Below, piece after piece: positions 22,972 to 33,801 of a stretch of DNA of 64,000 bases. Every line of letters begins with the position of its first letter. Within the stretch, counting starts at the first letter, position 1. The DNA is taken from positions 229,521,117-229,585,116 of the forward strand of contig NC_090022.1 in the NCBI RefSeq assembly GCF_037176765.1, written 5' to 3'. The notes beneath the pieces are model-generated. The model saw only the letters and a program-made list of their open reading frames with translations, was not told where the DNA came from and ran no database searches. Both the position numbers and the translations under genes were made by a program. The stretch is from Anolis sagrei (lineage: Eukaryota; Chordata; Lepidosauria; Squamata; Anolidae).

Positions 22972-23113
22972 CAGGCATGGGCAAACTTGGGCCCTTCCTC
23001 CAGGTGTTTTGGACTCCAACTCCCACAATTCCTAACAGCCTACCGGCTGTTAGGAATTGTGGGAGTTGGAGTCCAAAACACCTGGAGGAAGGGCCCAAGT
23101 TTGCCCATGCCTG
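22972..23113. mobile_element. Perfectly palindromic hAT-like MITE
   Basis: 142 bp made of two identical 69-bp arms in inverted orientation with the 4-nt centre tacc. Ends caggcatgggcaaacttggg. Flanks ctctaagg / ccctaaag. It lies about 360 bp downstream of the candidate GOLM1 exon 1. Confidence 0.95.
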
Positions 23114-23307
23114 CCCTAAAGGTAGCAGATTCTTTCTGATCCTGGAAGCCAACCAATTAGGGCCAGCTCTGGGGAATCCTTGAAGGAGAGCCAGCCAAGG
23201 ATACCTTACAGAGGAAGGAAGTGGCAAAGCTCCTCTAGAGTCTTCCTGGGCTAAAGAAAACCCTGTGGGGCTGCTACTGAACTGACAGGCGAGTCCCCTC
23301 CATAGAC

Positions 23308-23357
<50 letters not shown>

Positions 23358-23459
23358 CAACCAAGACTGCTTCTCCTGCGGGCTCTCTCTCTCTCTTTCT
23401 CTCTATCCACCAAGAGGAGGGAAAGGAGAAGAAAGAAAAGAGGAAGGGAAAGGAGGGAA

Positions 23460-23740
23460 GACAGGCACTCACTCTGGCGGGCCCTCAAGCGCTGCCGCCG
23501 GGTCGGGCCCGGCTCCTCCGAAGCACACCCACCGCAAAGGTGAGGAGGGAGGAACGGGGCCGCCTTCCCGCTGAGGGTCGCTCGCCCTCTCGCTCGCTTG
23601 CTCAGCCGGCGCCTTCCCCGCCCTCTCCGCCGCCTCCTCCTCCTCCTTCTTCTCTTTCAGGCTCTGACTGGCTGAGGAGAGGAGAGAGAGGAGAGCCAGC
23701 CTAATAATCCTCAGCAGGAGGCACTGCGGGCAGAGCAGCA
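23460..23740 (-). promoter_or_regulatory. GOLM1: CpG island, probable GOLM1 promoter
   Basis: This is the densest CpG stretch in the left half of the window, in otherwise AT-rich DNA (gccgccgggtcgggcccggc and similar). It lies about 9 kb upstream of the first GOLM1 coding exon, where a non-coding exon 1 is expected. Simple repeats press on both sides: (GA)n at 23,307-23,349 and (GGA/GAA)n at 23,757-23,795. Transcription toward lower coordinates is inferred from the donor described in the next entry. Confidence 0.6.
23473..23600 (-). other. GOLM1: Candidate non-coding exon 1 of GOLM1 (right edge approximate)
   Basis: On the minus strand the CpG island ends in a good splice donor, CCAGA|gtgagtg, at 23,473/23,472. 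No ATG-led reading frame worth noting runs through it, which fits a 5' UTR exon spliced to the acceptor near 14,420. The transcription start is not visible, so the right edge is a guess. Confidence 0.45.
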
Positions 23741-23879
23741 GGAAGTGCGGGCCAAGGAGGAGGAGGAGGAGGAGGAGGAGGAAGAAGAAGAAGAAGGTCC
23801 CCTCTTCACGTTGAGAGGAGGATGGAGGGACACGCAGAAGGGCCTGCCTTTCTCCTCTCTCTCTTCTCCCTCTCTCTTA

Positions 23880-24250
23880 TGCACACACCTGTCTGTCTTG
23901 TCTTCCTGTCTGTCTACCCCCCACCCCCCCGCCTTGCCCCACTGTTCTTATCATTCTTGGGCTCCCCTCAGTTACATATTTTTTTATTCCTACCTCACCC
24001 AGGGTTTTATTATTTTATTCATTTTTATCTTGTCCATTTGGCCTGTCCACCTTGCTCGGTTTTATTTTGTGTGAATTTGCGTTATTATTTTATTTTGCTG
24101 TTGTAATTATCTTCTGATGTAATTTTTGTTTTCTGTATTTTAGTGTGTTGTGTTGTATTTTGGGGCTTGGCCTCATGTTAGCCGCCCCGAATCCCCATTG
24201 GGGAGATGGTGGCGGGGTATAAATAAAGTTTATTATTATAAAGTTTATTA
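23880..24250 (+). mobile_element. LINE 3' end (L2-like)
   Basis: Pyrimidine-rich sequence followed by ggcttggcctcatgttagcc gccccgaatccccattgggg agatggtggcggggtataaa taaag and an (att)n tail. The same tail appears in reverse at 56.4 kb. Confidence 0.7.
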
Positions 24251-24254
24251 TTAC

Positions 24255-24707
24255 CTATCTATATCTGTGCCTAAAGTTCTCTCCCATTGTCACTTTCTCT
24301 CACACACATTCATATAGCTACAATGTATCTATCTATCTAATGCCCTAAAGACCCTTATTACATTTTCTCACTCTCTCTCTCTGACACACATATATTATAG
24401 ATATAGATTTCTAAAGATCCCTGCCATTCTCTTGCTCTCTCTCTTTCTCTCTCACACACATGTCTGTCTTGACTGCCTTTCTGTCTGCCTATCTATATCT
24501 GTGCCTAAAGTTCCCTCCCATTGTCTCTCTCTCCCACACATACATATAGCGACAGTGTATGTATGTATCTAATACCCCAAAGACCCTTGCTATACTTTCT
24601 CACACTCTCTCTGACACACACACGCACACATAGATATGGTTTCTAAAGAGCCTAAGGACTCCTGCCATGCTCTTACTCTCGCTCTTTCTCTCTCACACAC
24701 ATGTCTG

Positions 24708-24745
<38 letters not shown>

Positions 24746-26186
24746 AATCTATGTGCCTAAAGATCCCTCCCATTGTCTCTATCTCTCACACACATTCATA
24801 TAGCTACAGTGTATCTATCTATCTAATGCCCTAAAGACCCTTGTTACGCTTTCTCTCTCTCTCTCTCTGACACACATACACACACACATAGATAATAGGG
24901 TTCTAAAGACCCTAAGGACCCCTGCCATGCTCTTGCTCTCGCTCTTTCTCACATACGTTTGTCTGACTGCCTTTCTGTCTATCTATCTCTATTTATCTAT
25001 CTGCCTAAAGATCCCTCCCATTGTCTCTTTCTCTCCCACACAGACATATAGCTACAGTGTATCTATCTATCTAATGCCCTAAAGACCCTTGTTACACTTT
25101 CTCTCTCTCTCTGACACACACACATATATAGATAATAGGGTTCTAAAGACCCTAAGGATCCCTGCCATGCTCTTGCTCTCACTTTTTCTCACACACATGT
25201 CTGCCTGACTGCCTTTCTGTCTATCTCTATCTATTTATGTATTTATGTGCCTAAAGATCTCTCCCATTGTCTCTTTCTCTCACACACATACATATACCTA
25301 CAGTGTATCTATCTAATGCCCTAAGGACCCTTGTTATACTTTCTCACTCTCTCTCTCTCTCTCTGGCACACAAACACACACACACACACACATATAGATA
25401 ATAGGATTCTAAAGAGTCCAAGAACCCCTGCCATTCTCTCTCTTTCTCTCTCACACACGTCTGTCTGACTGCCTGCCTGTCTGTCTATATCTGTGCATAA
25501 AGATCCCTCCGATTGTCTCTCCTTCTCCCACACATACATATGTCTACAGTATCTCTATCAATCTATCCATGGCCATAAAGATCCTTGTTATACTTTCTCT
25601 CTTTTTCTCTCTCTGACACACATACAGGTATAGGGTTTTAAAGACCCTAAGGATCCCTACCATTCTCTTGTTCTCTCTTTCTCTTTCACACACATGTCTG
25701 TCTGTCTCTATCTTTCTATCTATATCTGTGCCTAGAGTTCCTTCCCATTCTCTCTCCTTCTCCCACACATACATATGTCTCAAGTATATCTATCAATCAA
25801 TAGCCATAAAGATCCATACTTTCTCTTTTTGTCTCTCTGAAACACATATAGATAATAGGGTTTTAAAGGCCCTAAGAACCCCTGCCTTGCTCTTGCTCTC
25901 TCTCTTGCTCTCTCTCACACGTCTGTCTGACTGCCTTTCTGTCTATCTATATATATATCTGTGCCTAAAGATTCCTCCTATTCCCTCTCCCACACATACA
26001 TATGTCTACAGTATATCTATCTATCAATCGACCAATGACCGTAAAGATCCTTGTTATACTCTCTCTCTCTCTGAAACATATATAGATATGGGGTTTTAAA
26101 GATCCTAAGGATCCCTGCCATTCTTTCGCTCACTCTCATTCTCTCTCAGACACATGTCTGTCTGTCTGTCTGTCTGTCTGCCTGTC

Positions 26187-26233
<47 letters not shown>

Positions 26234-26890
26234 CTGTGCCTAAAGTTCCTTCCCATTGTCTCTCCTTCCCCCACACAGACATATGTTTGAAGTATATCTA
26301 CCTATCAATCTATTTATGGTCGTAAAGATCCTTGTTATACTTTCTCTTTTTCTCTCTCTCTGAAACACATATAGATATAGGGTTTTAAAGTTCCTAAGGA
26401 TCCCTGCCATTCTCTTGCTCTCTCTTTTGTTCTCTCACACACGTCTGTCTGACTTCCTTTCTGTCTATCTATCTCTATCTATCTGTCTATCTATCTGTGC
26501 CTAAAGATCCCTCCCATTCCCTCTCCCACACATACATATGTCTACAGTATATCTATATCTATAGGCCTAAAGACCTGGGTCCTAAAGGCCCTGTCCATTC
26601 TCTCTCTCACGCACATATCTATGTTATATCTATCTGGCTTATCTATGGCCCTAAAGGCACTTGTTATTCTTTCTCTCTCTCTGACATACATATATAGAAT
26701 TGTGTATATATATGGTCCTAAAGAGCCTAAGGATCCGTTATCCCCCCCCCCCCCCTTTCATTCTCTCACACACACCTATCTATCTGTCTGTCTCTGGCTC
26801 TAAAATTCCATCTCATTCTCTCTCCCTTTCTTTCTCACACACATGCAGTATATCTATTTATCTGTGGTCTTAAAGATCCCTGCCATTTCC
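24255..26890. repeat. Tandem array of a ~245-bp simple-sequence unit
   Basis: About ten units, each with the landmark gtgcctaaag followed by (TC)n, (CA)n, atctatctaatgccctaaag, a second (TC)n/(CA)n block and gaccctaaggatccctgcca. Landmarks lie near 24,267, 24,501, 24,753, 25,001, 25,247, 25,493, 25,728, 25,961, 26,235 and 26,496, spacing 233-274 bp. Open frames in it are low-complexity artefacts. Confidence 0.9.
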
Positions 26891-27067
26891 CCCCCCCCCC
26901 ATGTCCACACATAGACCCCCCACCCCTCCCTCTCTTACACACACAAGTGAAATGCAGGAAAAGGCACCAGTTGGATAGGTTTCCTTTGGGACTACCGTAC
27001 CGCAAATCCCCCCTCCACACACAAATACATGCACACAGGTTAGGGACATTTGGGATCTGAGGGTGAG

Positions 27068-27252
27068 CCCACACTGTAGAATTATTTCAGTTTGACATCT
27101 CTTTAACTGCCATGGCTCAGTACTATCAAGTATCAATCCTGGGTATTGTCGTTTCACAAGGTCTTTAGCCTTCTCTGCCAAACAGTGCTGGTGCCCCACC
27201 AAAACTACAAATCCCAGCACTTTGTAGCATTGAGCCATAGCACTTCAGGTGG
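27068..27252. mobile_element. Palindromic MITE (agtttgaca/tgccatggctca family)
   Basis: cactgtagaattatttcagt … tagcattgagccatagcact, inverted arms around gtctttagccttctctgcca. Related copies at 29.4, 41.9 and 49.3 kb. Confidence 0.8.
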
Positions 27253-27254
27253 AA

Positions 27255-28317
27255 GTATGTTTGTCTCCCTGTTTCCTCATCAGCAGTTCTTGTTGAGTGC
27301 CTGTCTTTCCTAGAGAAGACCCGCTGAAATTAATGGCACTTGTTAGTCATTGTTGTATTAAACCCCATTGATTTTATTGGGCTGTTTTAGGCAGGGCTAA
27401 CTGGATTTAGTCTATGGGTCTAGCCATACTGCATGACTGTTATATGTCAAGCCTAACTTTCATTTAATAAAAAAACAATACTGTCACAAAGTTCTTAATC
27501 TGAATAACTAGACAAGTATTATATGGATTCTTCAGGTGGATAATTGCTCTGGAAGATTTATACCTTCACCTATGAAAAGAATAGGATTTTTGGCTAGTTC
27601 TTTCCTGGCATAAATCTCCTGATAACAGGTTTTATTACAGTGATGTGGCAGTTCTGTTGTTTGTTCAACTGTAGTTTGGGCGAGGAATTGGCACATTATG
27701 TTTCACAAAGGTTTTGAGTATTGTTAGCTGCAATGCGGAACAAGACACTGGGGAAGGTTGACCAAAAAAAAAAAAAAAAAAAAAAGAAAAGAAGTGATGT
27801 CGTCAAAATTTGGTATTTACTTTAAGTGGCTTTGAAATTGTGTCTCTGAGTCACAAATAATGTAGCTAGAAAGAAACTCTCTTACCCTCAGGGAGGAAAA
27901 TGAGAGGGAGAAAGGGGACTAAATATCATAATGAAAGCCATAAATAATCGACACATTGACTGGAATTAGCCCCAAGTGACCATATCTTACATCTTTGACA
28001 GTACTATTCAGCTCAGTGCCTATATAATTCTATATAATTTATGAAGTAGTAAGCCCAATTTAGTTAAGTAGGGCTTACTTTCACATAAATTATACAGGAT
28101 CATAGTCTAAATTAATGTAATTTTAACAAATTGAAGAGCTTCTCTGCATTCACAGAGAACACTTCCATGTCCTCCCTACCATTGCTGCCATGTACAAGTT
28201 GGTTACAATATAGATATGACATCAGGATTCCTCAAATCAAAATAAAAGGAGGGATTTTGAATGTGTCGATCTTAATATTATGCAGGACTTTCAGATGAAA
28301 AGAACAATCTGGCAGAT
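27255..28317. other. Intergenic, nothing recognised
   Basis: A poly(A) run at 27,763-27,790; no gene or repeat otherwise identified. Confidence 0.45.
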
Positions 28318-28325
28318 GCGTAAAG

Positions 28326-29049
28326 CAGCATTTCTCAACCTGGGGGTCATGAGGGGGATGTCAGAGGGGTCGCCAAAGACCATCAAAGAACACAGTATTT
28401 TTTGTTGGTCACTGGGGTTCTGTGTGGGAAGTTTGGCCCAATTCTATCATTGGTTGGGTTCAGAATGCTCTTTGATTGTAGGCAAACTATAAATCCCAGA
28501 AACTACCATTCCTAAATGTCAAGGTCTATTTCCCCCAATCTTTACCAGTGTTTACATTTGGGCATGTTGAGCATTCGTGCCAAGTTTGGTTCAGATTCAT
28601 CATTGTTTCAGTCCACAGTGCTCTCTGGATGTAGGGAACTATAACTCTAAAACTCAAGGGCAGTGCCCACCAAACCCTTCCAGTTTTTTTAAGGTCATGG
28701 CAGTTCTGTGTGCCAAGTTGGGTTCAATTCCATCATTGGTGGAATTCAGAATGCTCTTTGATTGTAGGTGAACTATAAATCCCAGCAACTACAACTCCCA
28801 AATGACAAGATCAATCCCCCTAATCCCCCACCAGTATTCAAATTTCAGCGTATCGGATATTTGTGCCAATTTTGATTCAGGGAATGAAAATACATCCTGC
28901 ATATAAGGTATTTATTTACATTACGATTCATAACAGTAGCAAAATTACAGTTGTGAAGTAGAAATGAAAATAATTTTATGGTTGGGGGTCCTCACAACAT
29001 GAGGAACTGTATTAAGGAGCCGTAGCATTAGGAAGGTTGAGAACCACTG
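28326..29049. mobile_element. SPIN-like hAT element with internal tandem modules
   Basis: 724 bp. Left end cagcatttctcaacctgggg gtc; right end taattttatggttgggggtc … ggttgagaaccactg, which closely match SPIN non-autonomous elements as I recall them. Target duplications gcgtaaag / gcttaaag (7 of 8) flank it. Inside are three to four diverged modules with landmarks (gtgccaagtttggttca-type) near 28,419, 28,573, 28,706 and 28,858. Confidence 0.88.
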
Positions 29050-29419
29050 GCTTAAAGGAAGGAAGAGGTGGCATTATTGCATGAAATTCAGATTCTGTTT
29101 ACACCCATGGAGGAAGGAAATAAAAGGAGCCATGGGAGTTTACAGAACAGAAAGTTGCCTGTTTCAAAGTAAGGTATAATCCCTCTTCTTTAAAACAAAT
29201 AAAACCTATTTTAGTATGTTTGAAATGTTGCTCAGCTTTTAAGAGAAGGTAATGAGGAACCTATAACAGAATGTCTGAGTACAGTATATGAGGTGCTTCT
29301 GCCACTCAGGGTTTTAGCAAACCAGCCATTCTCTCACCTGAGGGGATTTCCTTATTTCTTCCATTCCTCTTCTCTGTCTCCCCATGTTTTCTTCCTCTAC
29401 CAGTAGTCTGTCACTGGGT

Positions 29420-29795
29420 GCATCTGCACTGTAGTATTAATGCAGTTTGACACCACTTTTTAGCTGCCATGACTCTGTGCTATGGAAACATCAGAGTTGT
29501 AATTTGGTGAAGTACCAGCACTCTTGGGCCCCTTCCACACAGCTGAATAAAATACCACATCTTCTGCTTTGAACTGGAATATATGACAGTGTGGACTCAG
29601 ATAACCCAGTTCAAAGCTGATATTGGGGGATTTTCTGCCTTGATATTCTGGGTTATATGGCTGTGTGGAGGGGCCCTTGGGAAGAGAAAGCAGAAGACCT
29701 TGTATGTCTCCTCCAGTAAAACCACAGTTCCCAAGCTTCCATAGCATTGACCCACATCAGTTAAAGTGATATCAGACTGCTTCAATTTTCAAAGG
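29420..29795. mobile_element. Palindromic MITE interrupted by another MITE
   Basis: Left half actgtagtattaatgcagtt … cagcactctt and right half gggaagagaaagcagaagac … gatatcagactgc belong to one element split by the insertion at 29,527-29,686. Confidence 0.85.
29527..29686. mobile_element. Palindromic MITE, gggccccttcc ends, nested
   Basis: gggccccttccacacagctg … tggctgtgtggaggggcc, with ctt repeated on each side. It is nested in the element at 29,420-29,795 and therefore younger. Confidence 0.85.
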
Positions 29796-30004
29796 AAGGC
29801 CAAGGAAACTCCTTTCAATTCCATAGCATTGAGCCATGATAATGAAAATGATGTTCCTTTAACTACAAAGGCTAAACTAAATCTATAGTGTAGGTGTGCC
29901 TATAGACTAGCCAAATGCCCATACCACTATCCTATGCCATCTCTCACATACCAAATGAACTAAATCCCCAAAAAGGAAGCAGAATATTGATGGAAGGTAC
30001 AAAA

Positions 30005-30139
30005 CGGTGGTTCCCAATCTTTGGGTCTCCAGGTGTTTTGGACTTCAGCTTCCACAGTTCTTAACAGCTGGTAAGCTGGTTGGGATTTCTGGGAGTTGAA
30101 GTCCAAAATACCTGGAGGCTCAAAGGTTGGGAGCCACTG
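30005..30139. mobile_element. hAT-like MITE, cggtggttcccaatc ends
   Basis: 135-bp palindrome (ends cggtggttcccaatctttgg / aaaggttgggagccactg), flanks gtacaaaa / gtatagaa. Confidence 0.85.
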
Positions 30140-30365
30140 GTATAGAACAAAGGTAGGCACATTCTGGAAATCCAAGGGTTAATTTTTCTGCCCATTTCCA
30201 AATTATCCAGTGAGCTGAGTGGCACCTGCCCAATAAATGCACATGTGTGTGTGTGGGGGGGGGGGGGGGGGCGACCGGATATGGCTGAACAATCTTTCAA
30301 AATACTTTTTAATAGTTAAATGGAAAGCAAGCGGTTACCTACTTTAAAATGAGCTCAGAGCTCAG

Positions 30366-30510
30366 GCCCTTTCCACACAAACATATAACCCAGAATATCA
30401 AGGCAGTAATCTACAATATCTGCTTTGAACTGGGTTACGGGTTCTGAGTCCACACTTCCATATAATCCAGTTCAATGTGGATTTTATACAGCTGTGTGCA
30501 AGGGTCATCA
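30366..30510. mobile_element. Palindromic MITE, ggccctttcc ends
   Basis: Same family as 21,248: atataacccagaatatcaag, gaactgggttacgggttctg, tatacagctgtgtgcaaggg. Confidence 0.8.
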
Positions 30511-30514
30511 GTTA

Positions 30515-31083
30515 CTAACAGGCATTTATTTACGATCCCATTTTTTTCCAAGATGGGACTTGGAAGGTGAATTAAAACATGGTACATCTTATTTTAAAAA
30601 CTAAAAAAAAAATTCACAAGTAAAGAAGCTGTCACATTGAAACAGGAGTACATTTAAAACAGTTTAAAATCATTTTAAAACATGGCAATAACAATCTACA
30701 TACATCACACCCATCCCATAAAATTATCTTCCCTTGTAGGAAGTTAGTCACCAAATACTAGATCAAATAATAAAAAAGGCCTTCATCTACTGGTGGACAA
30801 AAAGCAGGGAGGGAACCAGCCTCACCCAGTATACATGTGACATCAATAGGACTAAGAGAAAGCCTTTCCCTGAAGATTATGGGAGCCAAGCAGAATCAGC
30901 CATGGTTAGAATACCAGGAGCTGGTATATTTTCAGAGAAAGGAACTGTTTAACTACATTGAAACATTCTTTTGTCTCAAGAAAACCCTTCAAAAATTAAT
31001 GTAACTGGCATAAGATTACAGGCACCCTAAAGGCATACACACAGAGATTCATAAAAGGAGATATACTATTTCAAATAGCTTGC
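30515..31083. other. Intergenic, nothing recognised
   Basis: No open frame with known similarity and no clear repeat. Confidence 0.4.
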
Positions 31084-31091
31084 TCCTAAAC

Positions 31092-31441
31092 CAGCAGTTC
31101 CTAACCTTTTTTTGACCAGGGACCACTCTCCAACATTAGTACCGAAAGGGTTACGAATCAGTTTTTTATCAACTTTCGGTTTGGTTATTTGGGTTGTTGA
31201 TTCAGAAAATTGCATTGGATAGACTACATAAGCTCTAGTTTCTGATACAGAAAATTTGCCATTCAGTAGTCACCATATGGTTGCCCACAGAAATTCATAT
31301 ATAATAAGACTTGTCTCTATAAGAAGGTTTCGAGAGACCAGTTGCTCTTGTTGCAACTGTGTAGTAACGGTGAAGCCGCAGACCATATTTTCGTTCTTGC
31401 AGACCACTGGTGGTCCTCAGACCACAGGTTGGGAACCGCTG
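31092..31441. mobile_element. hAT element, cagcagttcctaacc ends
   Basis: 350 bp, right end aggttgggaaccgctg, target duplications tcctaaac / ttctaaac (7 of 8). Internal sequence matches the 14,850 element in reverse. Confidence 0.92.
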
Positions 31442-31624
31442 TTCTAAACAGTATAAGAGAAAGACAGCCAGCAAGAGCATTCTATTCCAATCACCTATTT
31501 GTTGTAATACAACTACAAGTTATCATCCTGACAGTTCTGCAATCTTAAAATTTTGATACAGACTATAGTTTCTCCTCAAGTTGTTTTAGATTCTCTGATG
31601 TATTCTTCAGCACAGAGGCACATG

Positions 31625-31759
31625 CAGTGGTTCTCAACCTAAAGGTCCCCAAGTGTTTTGGCCTACAACTCCCAGAAATCCTAGCCAGTTTACGAGCTGC
31701 TAGAATTTCTGAGAGCTGAAAGCCAAAACATCTGGGGATCCACAGATTGAGAACCACTG
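31625..31759. mobile_element. hAT MITE, cagtggttctcaacc family
   Basis: 135-bp palindrome of the 2,492 family. No convincing target duplication remains. Confidence 0.9.
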
Positions 31760-32039
31760 CTATATGATACATAATCTCCAACATTTCCCTCAAATGTACT
31801 TTAAGACTGTAGAGGGCATTTCTACCATTTCTGGAAGGCACTTAAATCTTGTAGGAGAGGGTGGATTATAAATAAAGTGTAATTGTTATTATTACAATTA
31901 TTATTATATTTGCCCTAAAATGTCCACTGGGGAGCATGGGATGTTTGTCCACTACACTTTGCAGACTCATTGGGTCAATGTAAGCCCGGGATAAGCTTTT
32001 TTGAAATACAAATGCTAAAATAATTATATACCTCTATTT

Positions 32040-32174
32040 CAGTGGTTCTCAAACTATGAGTCCCCAGATGTTTTGGCTTTCAATCCCCAGTTGGTAAACT
32101 GGTTGGTAAACTGGTTGGGATTTCTGGGAGTTGTAGGCCAAAACACCTGGAGACCCACAGGTTAAGAACCGCTG
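32040..32174. mobile_element. hAT MITE, cagtggttctcaa family
   Basis: Same family, with a short internal duplication (ggtaaactggttggtaaact). Flanks ctctattt / ctctatcc. Confidence 0.9.
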
Positions 32175-32402
32175 CTCTATCCCATCCCGCCGCCCCCCCA
32201 CCACCACCACCCTTAGCATTTTATTTATTTTTTGCAGGAATAGGCCTGACCTTCAAAGTCTCCTAGTTGAATAATACAAGCTCCCAGCCTTCTGGAGTTG
32301 CACATCCCTACCTTAAACTGCCATGTTGTAAGTGGTTACACAAAGAATAAGACAAAATCATGGGCTGGATCATCTGGTAGAAGTGAATTCAAGGCAGCCC
32401 CG

Positions 32403-32550
32403 GGTCCTTCCATACAGCCATATAACCCAGAATATAAAGGCAGATAATCCACAATATCTGATTTGAACTAGGTTAGCTGATTCCACACTGCCATATATCC
32501 CAGTTCAAAGCAGTTAATGTGGAATGTTATTCATCTGTGTGGAAGGGCCC
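32403..32550. mobile_element. Palindromic MITE, gggtccttcc ends
   Basis: atataacccagaatataaag … tcatctgtgtggaagggccc, family of 21,248. Confidence 0.82.
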
Positions 32551-32993
32551 GCAGGTATGTGAGTCAAATATAACAAGAATGGATAGATGGATAAGTTAGG
32601 AGGAAAGATAGAAAAACAGGGATCAGGTAGACTAGCAAAACCCAAGTCTCAAAAAGGAACACGCGGCACAGAAGCAAGGATCAAAGTCCATGGGTTTGCG
32701 CAGGTGCCTTGCTGTAAAGAGTCATCTGTTTATAAGAAAAAGCATAAGTGTTTACACAGAAACAGGAACGGGCAGTTATCCTTTACAAGGGAATGAACAG
32801 AACAAAGGAAAACAGTCCAACAACCCCCTTAAAACCAGTAGGCACAGTTTTTGAAAGTTTGTGACAGAAGTCTGCTTTCCCTGACATCTCTCTTTACAAC
32901 AAGCAAAACATTTAATTTTTTGAAATAATGTTGCATGTATCCTTGAGTCAGTAATCACTATATGCTTAATCAATCAGAGTTACTCCTATTGGT

Positions 32994-33254
32994 ATGAGCC
33001 ACAGTGGAGCAATGGATTAAACCCTTGTGCCGACTGAACTGGTGAACTGAAGGTCAGAGGTTCGAATCTGCGAGATGTGTGTCAGCTCCCGTGTGTCAGC
33101 TCCAGCTTCCCATGCAGGGAGATGAGAGAAGCCTCCCACAGGATGGTAATGTATCCAGGTGTCCCCTGAACAACGTCTCTGCAGATGGCCAATTCTCTCA
33201 TACCAGAAGCGACTTGCAGTTTCTCAAATTGCTTCTGACACAATTACAAAAAAT
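32994..33254 (+). mobile_element. Anolis SINE2-type element
   Basis: Full-length: tatgagccacagtggagcaa … cttgcagtttctcaaattgc ttctgacacaatta. Ten-bp target duplications tcctattggt at 32,984-32,993 and 33,255-33,264. Confidence 0.92.
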
Positions 33255-33269
33255 TCCTATTGGTGTAAT

Positions 33270-33800
33270 TACAAAGAGAAAAGTACTGTTGGCCAGATTA
33301 AAAAATTAAATCTTGCACTATTGCACTCTCTGTGTGTGTTTAAATGTAATGTTTTTGCATTCATTGCTATCTCAGCTGAGGAGTTAACATTCAGTCAAAC
33401 TATTTCTGTTTATATATTGACAAGCTCATAACCTGCCACATTTTTCCAGAAATGGGATGAGCCATAACCAGCCACTTGCATTCCCCTGCCTTAAATGCCC
33501 CATACCTGTGATTTATGTGTTGACTCACAAATTATTCTGTGTAAGAAATATATTAACACTACATTACATTGGGTGGAGTTGGATGGGTTATTGAAACCTT
33601 ACAAAATATCAAACTGTACAAGATAGATAGTGTACTCCTGGACTTTTCTCAGTAACACAAATAGGCTTCATTTTTGTGTGTGTGTATGAGCAAGAACTAT
33701 GAAGACTAGAGGAATACTGGCAGAAGCAACAGCAGATAACCAAAATGTCTGGACAATGAAGGCTAAAATCAGTGTTAAATTTGACATTATGATATATACA
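33270..33800. other. Intergenic, nothing recognised
   Basis: No gene or repeat signature apart from a short (TG)n near 33,675. Confidence 0.4.
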
Positions 33801-33801
33801 T

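Noticed and set aside
22943-23488. 181-residue minus-strand ORF over the GOLM1 CpG island
   Set aside because: Runs through a perfect palindromic MITE and a (GA)n tract; frame is compositional.
25321-26803. Open frames of 60-143 residues on both strands (SLSLSH, REREREK runs)
   Set aside because: Products of the (TC)n/(CA)n tandem array, no conserved protein signature.
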